NCBI GenBank assembly: GCA_019614645.1
Contig: JABWDB010000005.1
Location: 19,209,001-19,273,000 of the forward strand
Reading direction: 5' to 3'
DNA length: 64,000 nucleotides
DNA from: Stratiolaelaps scimitus
Lineage: Eukaryota; Arthropoda; Arachnida; Mesostigmata; Laelapidae
Position numbers and translations under genes: made by a program. Shown piece after piece: positions 59,717 through 64,000 of this stretch. Below the pieces are notes generated by a model that ran no database searches, was not told where the DNA came from, and was given only the letters and a program-made list of their open reading frames with translations. Each line of letters starts with the position of its first letter. Positions within the stretch are counted from its first letter, which is position 1.

Positions 59717-60346
59717 GTGAAAATTCACACTCAGGCATGCCTCATACCTTCTGGCGTTAGGTAGACAGGTGATTCGAATCGCTGATCGGATCTTCCTCTG
59801 TTTGAAGCAGAGTTCAATGAAGAGGTTGATGCGCGCCCGCGCAACAGCGGTGTTCGAAAACGTGTAATAAGATGAGGCAAACAGCCCAGAACTGTTAGCT
59901 GGATATAGCACTGTTAACATCGGTTAAATACGCTCCATATGATGGAATAATTAAGGCTTTCTTTTTTTTAGGCGAACTAGCGCAAACGGTGATTTATCGT
60001 TCATTTTGAACTGCTACAAAATTAATACCCATGTGTCTCGTCCTGTCCAACGAATCTACTGTATATTTTGCCGACTTATGAGTGCGCTTAAATCGGCTGC
60101 GTGCATATCAACCTCCCGCTCAGCTGGTCGCCGATTTCGATGTGGTCCCCTTTAAGCGTGCACCACTATATTGCATCGGTCATAATCTCTCGTTAGGTAT
60201 TTGGTATTTAAGCTGTTTTGTTGGTGATACCACTCGGCGTTAGGCTAAGTGGAATTTTTACAAATGTAAAATTTCCGATGTTCCGACAACTCGTTCTTGT
60301 CTTACCGCTGCTCTCACACCGTGACGCAACAATATACGAATTCAAA

Positions 60347-60356
60347 AATAAATAAA
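60347..60356 (+). terminator. Polyadenylation signals, probably of the sHSP gene
   Basis: Two overlapping AATAAA hexamers about 630 bases after the sHSP stop codon. This is the first canonical hexamer I see downstream on this strand. Confidence 0.4.
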
Positions 60357-60825
60357 CATGCAGGCATATATTAATTATTTCCTCTAAGAACTTTTCTTTA
60401 CTAATCTTCTTATTATTCGTTTTGTGTTACGAATTGTTGTAATCTTGAAATCGATCAAAGTTCGCGACGAGCTATCCAGACCGGTAAATTAAAAATTTGT
60501 AATTAATTTACAGATCAGCATAAGTACACGGCGGATTAGCCCTTCGGTTTAACCGTTCGAGCGGTTTTGATTCTCAGATGTTATATACATTATTACAGCC
60601 CCCTAAGTTTCGCTTCGTAAGCTCCGTTCGAAGAACAATGCATTTTATTTCAACCTGAACATATCCACGCTCTTCAGTTTCTTGAGGAAACTTGAAATCG
60701 AGACGTACTCCTCTCCAGGAGTATTTTTCTAAGTATTTAATGATCAATTATTTGCAGTTAACACTACTCATCATTAAGTAAAGGCGCCGAAAGACAACCG
60801 AAACATTGCAACGCTTCTGTGTGCT

Positions 60826-60873
60826 TTTATTGTACATCGTAGTTTTCTGTATAAATATAATATGTACTTTTAT
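60826..60873 (-). terminator. Polyadenylation signals of the CRAL-TRIO gene
   Basis: AATAAA on the minus strand at 60868-60873 and 60826-60831, about 205-250 bases after the stop codon at 61077. Confidence 0.45.
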
Positions 60874-61076
60874 TTTCAACAGAAATACCGTAAGTTTACA
60901 ATTGTACGTTAGTTACATTCACTGACTTGTAAAATCAACAAATAGGTAGTACATTTCATTCATTGACTATAATAACAATAATAATAATACTTGTACGTTG
61001 AGTATTATAACACGCATCTGTCTATAGAGTCGCGTCTGATTTCTCCAAAAACCTACTTGGGCCTATCTGGCCTCTT

Positions 61077-63890
61077 TCATCCTTCACGGCGCTGCGTGAC
61101 ACCTCCGTCCGCCGAGCAGGACAATGCTGAACTATCGCCCTTACCCTTTTCATCCTCCAGGACCAGTTGTTCGTCCTTGTTCGTGATATAACCGTATCGG
61201 CTAAGTTTAATGAATTCCTCGTTACGCGCGTACAAATTAGTGGTTATCCACGACCAATCGAATGGACCAGCCTGCGGTTCCAGAAGAGCGTGCCAATTAT
61301 CGTTAGACGATTTCTATTTGTTATTAATAGTAGTCCAATAGTAAAATTTGGCGGTGTGAAATGTACCAATGTGTGAACGGCGGAGTAATATTATAGTTCA
61401 TTTTCTGAACTGGGATACCTTCATATGGAAGATACTGTTATGGACGGGGCGGCTTGGCAACATGCGAGATACTTATAAATGTCGCATTTGATCTCCATGG
61501 GGCAGGGATTCATAACCGGTAAACACAGCTATCTCACTGTCAGCTGACAATTGTGGTTGGTAGTTGACTCGGCTCTATAATATGTGGGGGCCTGCGCCAC
61601 AATACAAACTACCTGTTAACAGAACTGTTTGGATAGACACTTTAGCAGCTTGGCGTGAGTTGGAATTCTCAAGGCTACGAATCTACAAATATTCATCTAT
61701 TGGCTGTCAAGAAGGAGGATCTCCAAGCAGATGATGGTGTACTTCAGTTTTTCTCATGCGAGATTGTTATTAAACTTGTACAAGGTGCTGCTGTAGTTTT
61801 CCAACTTACTTGACCACCGTACTCCTCCGGAAGAATTGATGGACAGATATGTTTATGAAGCGAAGCCATATTCGAGCCATGAAGATATACACGTCCCTGT
61901 AATAATCAGACCAGTTGTTTTTGGATTGTACTCTATTATAACTCCGCCAAGTACGATGACCAGGAACTCAGGTGTTTTTACAATTTTTTTGTGTCGTGGC
62001 TATGTATTAACTTAAGATGAAGTTGAACAAGATAGCCCGCCTATTGCTTATGACGCCTCCTGTGCCTAAGTGTTCATACCTTGATCTTCTCTTTGAGGAA
62101 AGGTCGTGCGGCCGCCCAGACGTAGTCCCACAATGACGATTGATTAATGACATGGAAGCCCTTGAATCGGCTCGGATAGCCATCCTGAATGGTCATGATT
62201 AAAGCCTACCAATGTGGCAAAGTTAGTTACACGCATTGGTATCTACTGGCGATTTTCTACTACTAAAATAAACCATATTTTAAAATATGCGTGGTATTGC
62301 TTCGCTTGGCAGGACTCGACTAGGGACTAGCAAGTGCAAATGTTCTATGTTGATGCTGATTCGGCATGTAATGTCTACTGTGGTAGACAGCTCTGTTCCG
62401 GATCAAAGTCGCTTCCAAGCAAACAAGCCACCATTTTAATATGCAGAATGTTCGAAAAGTTAAACTCATTCACCTCTAAAAACAAACTTAGGTTATTAAT
62501 GTTCTTGTTGTTCCGCCACTTACCCTGATAGCAGAGAACGGGAAGTATCTAATGTACGAGAGCTGCATCTGCCCGCAATCCATCACCATGTGACAACCGG
62601 CGACCTGTGGTCACGGGAAACAAAAGGTTCGAGGGAAAATGTTCATTTGCACTGGCCAAAATAGCATGTCACTATTCTGAGGTTTCATAAGCGACCCTCT
62701 TTTAAGTATAGGCTAACTGAAATTAATTCCAATTCAGGTGAAGACCACCATCCAATTATTTCGGTTAGTTTTTGCTATATTTCAATAGTTCCTTTATTGG
62801 GGCCATTTCGGAGTCCCAGGAAAAAAAATGTCGTCTACGTATTCTGGCGCTTTATGTTATTTATCAACGCATTAGAAATTGGAGGTAATTAAGGAAATTC
62901 AGCGAACTAGAAAAAAAACCCTCATCCTCAATAGTCTGCATGTAACGCAATCGGTTCCCAAAGACAGCTCACCTGCGCTTGGTCCTCACGCAGTCTAAAG
63001 TCGCCACCCATAGCGGTGGGGGTGAAAATGTCACTAAGGTCAAAGCCACAATCGGGATTCCATCTCCCCACGCGCCAAACTACCACAAACGCCCCGTCGA
63101 TTGGGTTATACGGCTCCAGTTGGCTTCCAGTGGCTAGATCGAATGCCGGTTTATAGCGCAAGGGGCCAACGCCAACAGGAAGATATCGTGAAGGGTCGAT
63201 GAGCCTGCAAACGCAGAGGAGAGGATCTCGTCGTACTACAGACAATTAGCCAAATTACCTGCCGTCAAATTTCTGCTTAATTACAGTCAACATACCAGTC
63301 TATGGCAGGAAAATTCCGGACGATGCAGCTTCGAGAGAAATTACTAATTAATAATTGCCAATTATCAGGCCGATTCGACGTCGACGAGCCAGCCGCGTGC
63401 GAGTGCACGAGTGACCATCCACGTACCTGATGGTGTGGAACTTCTTGTACGACTTGTAGGCCTTTTCGACATCAAACTTCTTTGCACGAAGAAACCGCAG
63501 TAGGAAGTTCTCGTCAACACGCGGATTGAAATTTTCGATCTGTCGAACTTTCGCCTCCAGTTCCTTGAACAAGGGATTGCCGTAAGCATTTAGCATAGTT
63601 CGATTTGTTTCGCTTAGGAAGGTGAATGTTTATTGTGGTAAGGAATTATTTAGGAGTGATCTCAGCTCTGCCAATTAAAGGGTCCTGCAATTCGTTCGAT
63701 ATCAATGAAACCCTAGGGATTATCTACTTACCTTCAGGGTCCTAGAGCGAATTTCAGGTGTCTCACCCAGCTCTTCTCTGGCACGCCTCTGCCAGTCAAG
63801 TGGGTGGATCTCAGTTTGTTTCTGTTGGGTCTGACCTTTGGAGCCGCCCTTCTTATGAGACCTCTTCTTACCCGAAGACTTTCCGGCCAT
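61077..63890 (-). CDS. CRAL-TRIO lipid-transfer protein (alpha-tocopherol transfer protein-like), 7 exons
   Basis: Minus-strand gene with coding exons, in order, at 63732-63890, 63427-63612, 62973-63204, 62524-62604, 62080-62205, 61810-61896 and 61077-61271 (TGA at 61077-61079), about 350 residues. Exons 2 to 7 join in phase at GT-AG boundaries. Seen: exon 1 has a basic start (MAGKSSGKKRSHKKG) and the family N-terminus WQRRAREELGETPEI; exon 2 has the CRAL-TRIO N helix motif ENFLLRFLRAKKFDVEKAY; exons 3 to 6 carry the lipid-binding domain, with SRFKGFHVIN, ARPFLKEKIK and LHGSNMASLHKHICPSILP followed by EEYGG; exon 7 gives an acidic tail. Family knowledge: Sec14-like cytosolic carriers that shuttle small hydrophobic ligands and dock on phosphoinositide membranes through basic residues like those in FKG and KEKIK. 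The ligand cannot be read from the sequence. Odd: exon 1 ends in phase 0 while exon 2 needs two incoming bases, so a micro-exon, an alternative first exon or a base error is implied there. Confidence 0.93.
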
Positions 63891-64000
63891 TGTGGGTGAC
63901 TATTTGAACGATCTCCGGCTTATTAGCACGAACGTCCGCGGGTGTTGTCAGCGTTTAACTTCCCACCAAGTCCAGGCCGCAAGTGACGAGGTCGAGAGAA
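63891..64000 (-). promoter_or_regulatory. Leader or promoter of the CRAL-TRIO gene (cut by the window edge)
   Basis: 110 bases upstream of the start codon; no TATA box visible. The transcription start is not identifiable. Confidence 0.35.

Larger units (their letters stand above)
59717..61076. other. Convergent 3' region between the sHSP and CRAL-TRIO genes
   Basis: AT-rich, with polyadenylation hexamers for both genes and no further exon. Confidence 0.6.

Noticed and set aside
1..64000. CRISPR arrays, bacterial operons, phage or integron features
   Set aside because: The window is eukaryotic; no regularly spaced direct repeats with unique spacers were seen.

Overview
The window looks like nuclear DNA of an arthropod. 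A chelicerate, most likely a parasitiform mite, is my best guess. The basis is split genes with short GT-AG introns, protein families typical of arthropods, no operons or ribosome-binding sites, tRNA-derived SINEs, many AT microsatellites, and an AT-rich background broken by GC-rich islands full of CAG/CCG/AG runs. The species is inferred, not read from a marker gene.

Only the right half carries genes I can assemble exon by exon. Three are well supported. (1) A 229-residue secreted protein with 14 cysteines lies on the minus strand in four exons (34859-40470). (2) A small heat-shock-type protein lies on the plus strand in six exons (54178-59716), with an alpha-crystallin domain at its C-terminus and an unusual N-terminal half made of three diverged copies of one module. 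(3) A CRAL-TRIO (alpha-tocopherol-transfer-protein-like) lipid carrier lies on the minus strand in seven exons (61077-63890). Genes 2 and 3 converge, with polyadenylation signals for each in the 1.36 kb between their stop codons. A fourth, unrecognised gene lies on the plus strand: two phase-matched exons at 48270-50373 (poly-Gly, poly-Gln, Ser-rich), possibly extended upstream by two more exons from 46004.

Weaker signals: candidate plus-strand exons at 32.4-34.2 kb; a possible first coding exon at 11.87-11.93 kb; an antisense open frame inside the sHSP intron (55651-56070); and two interrupted reading frames that look like gene relics (13162-13503 plus, 43132-43785 minus). A complete tRNA-derived SINE with an 11-bp target-site duplication lies at 26138-26317, with two partial relatives at 19.6 and 28.6 kb.

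Layout: 0-32 kb is gene-poor, with alternating AT-rich spacer and GC-rich islands (about 3.1-4.4, 6.9-8.1, 9.2-10.6, 14.3-16.5, 21.2-22.7, 23.3-23.7, 28.9-31.4 kb) that may be promoters or 5' exons of genes whose bodies lie outside or have very long introns; 32-34 kb holds candidate exons; 34.7-40.5 kb the secreted-protein gene; 40.5-46 kb spacer with relics; 46-50.4 kb the unrecognised gene; 51-53 kb spacer; 53.2-60.4 kb the sHSP gene; 60.8-63.9 kb the CRAL-TRIO gene. I see no functional link between neighbours.
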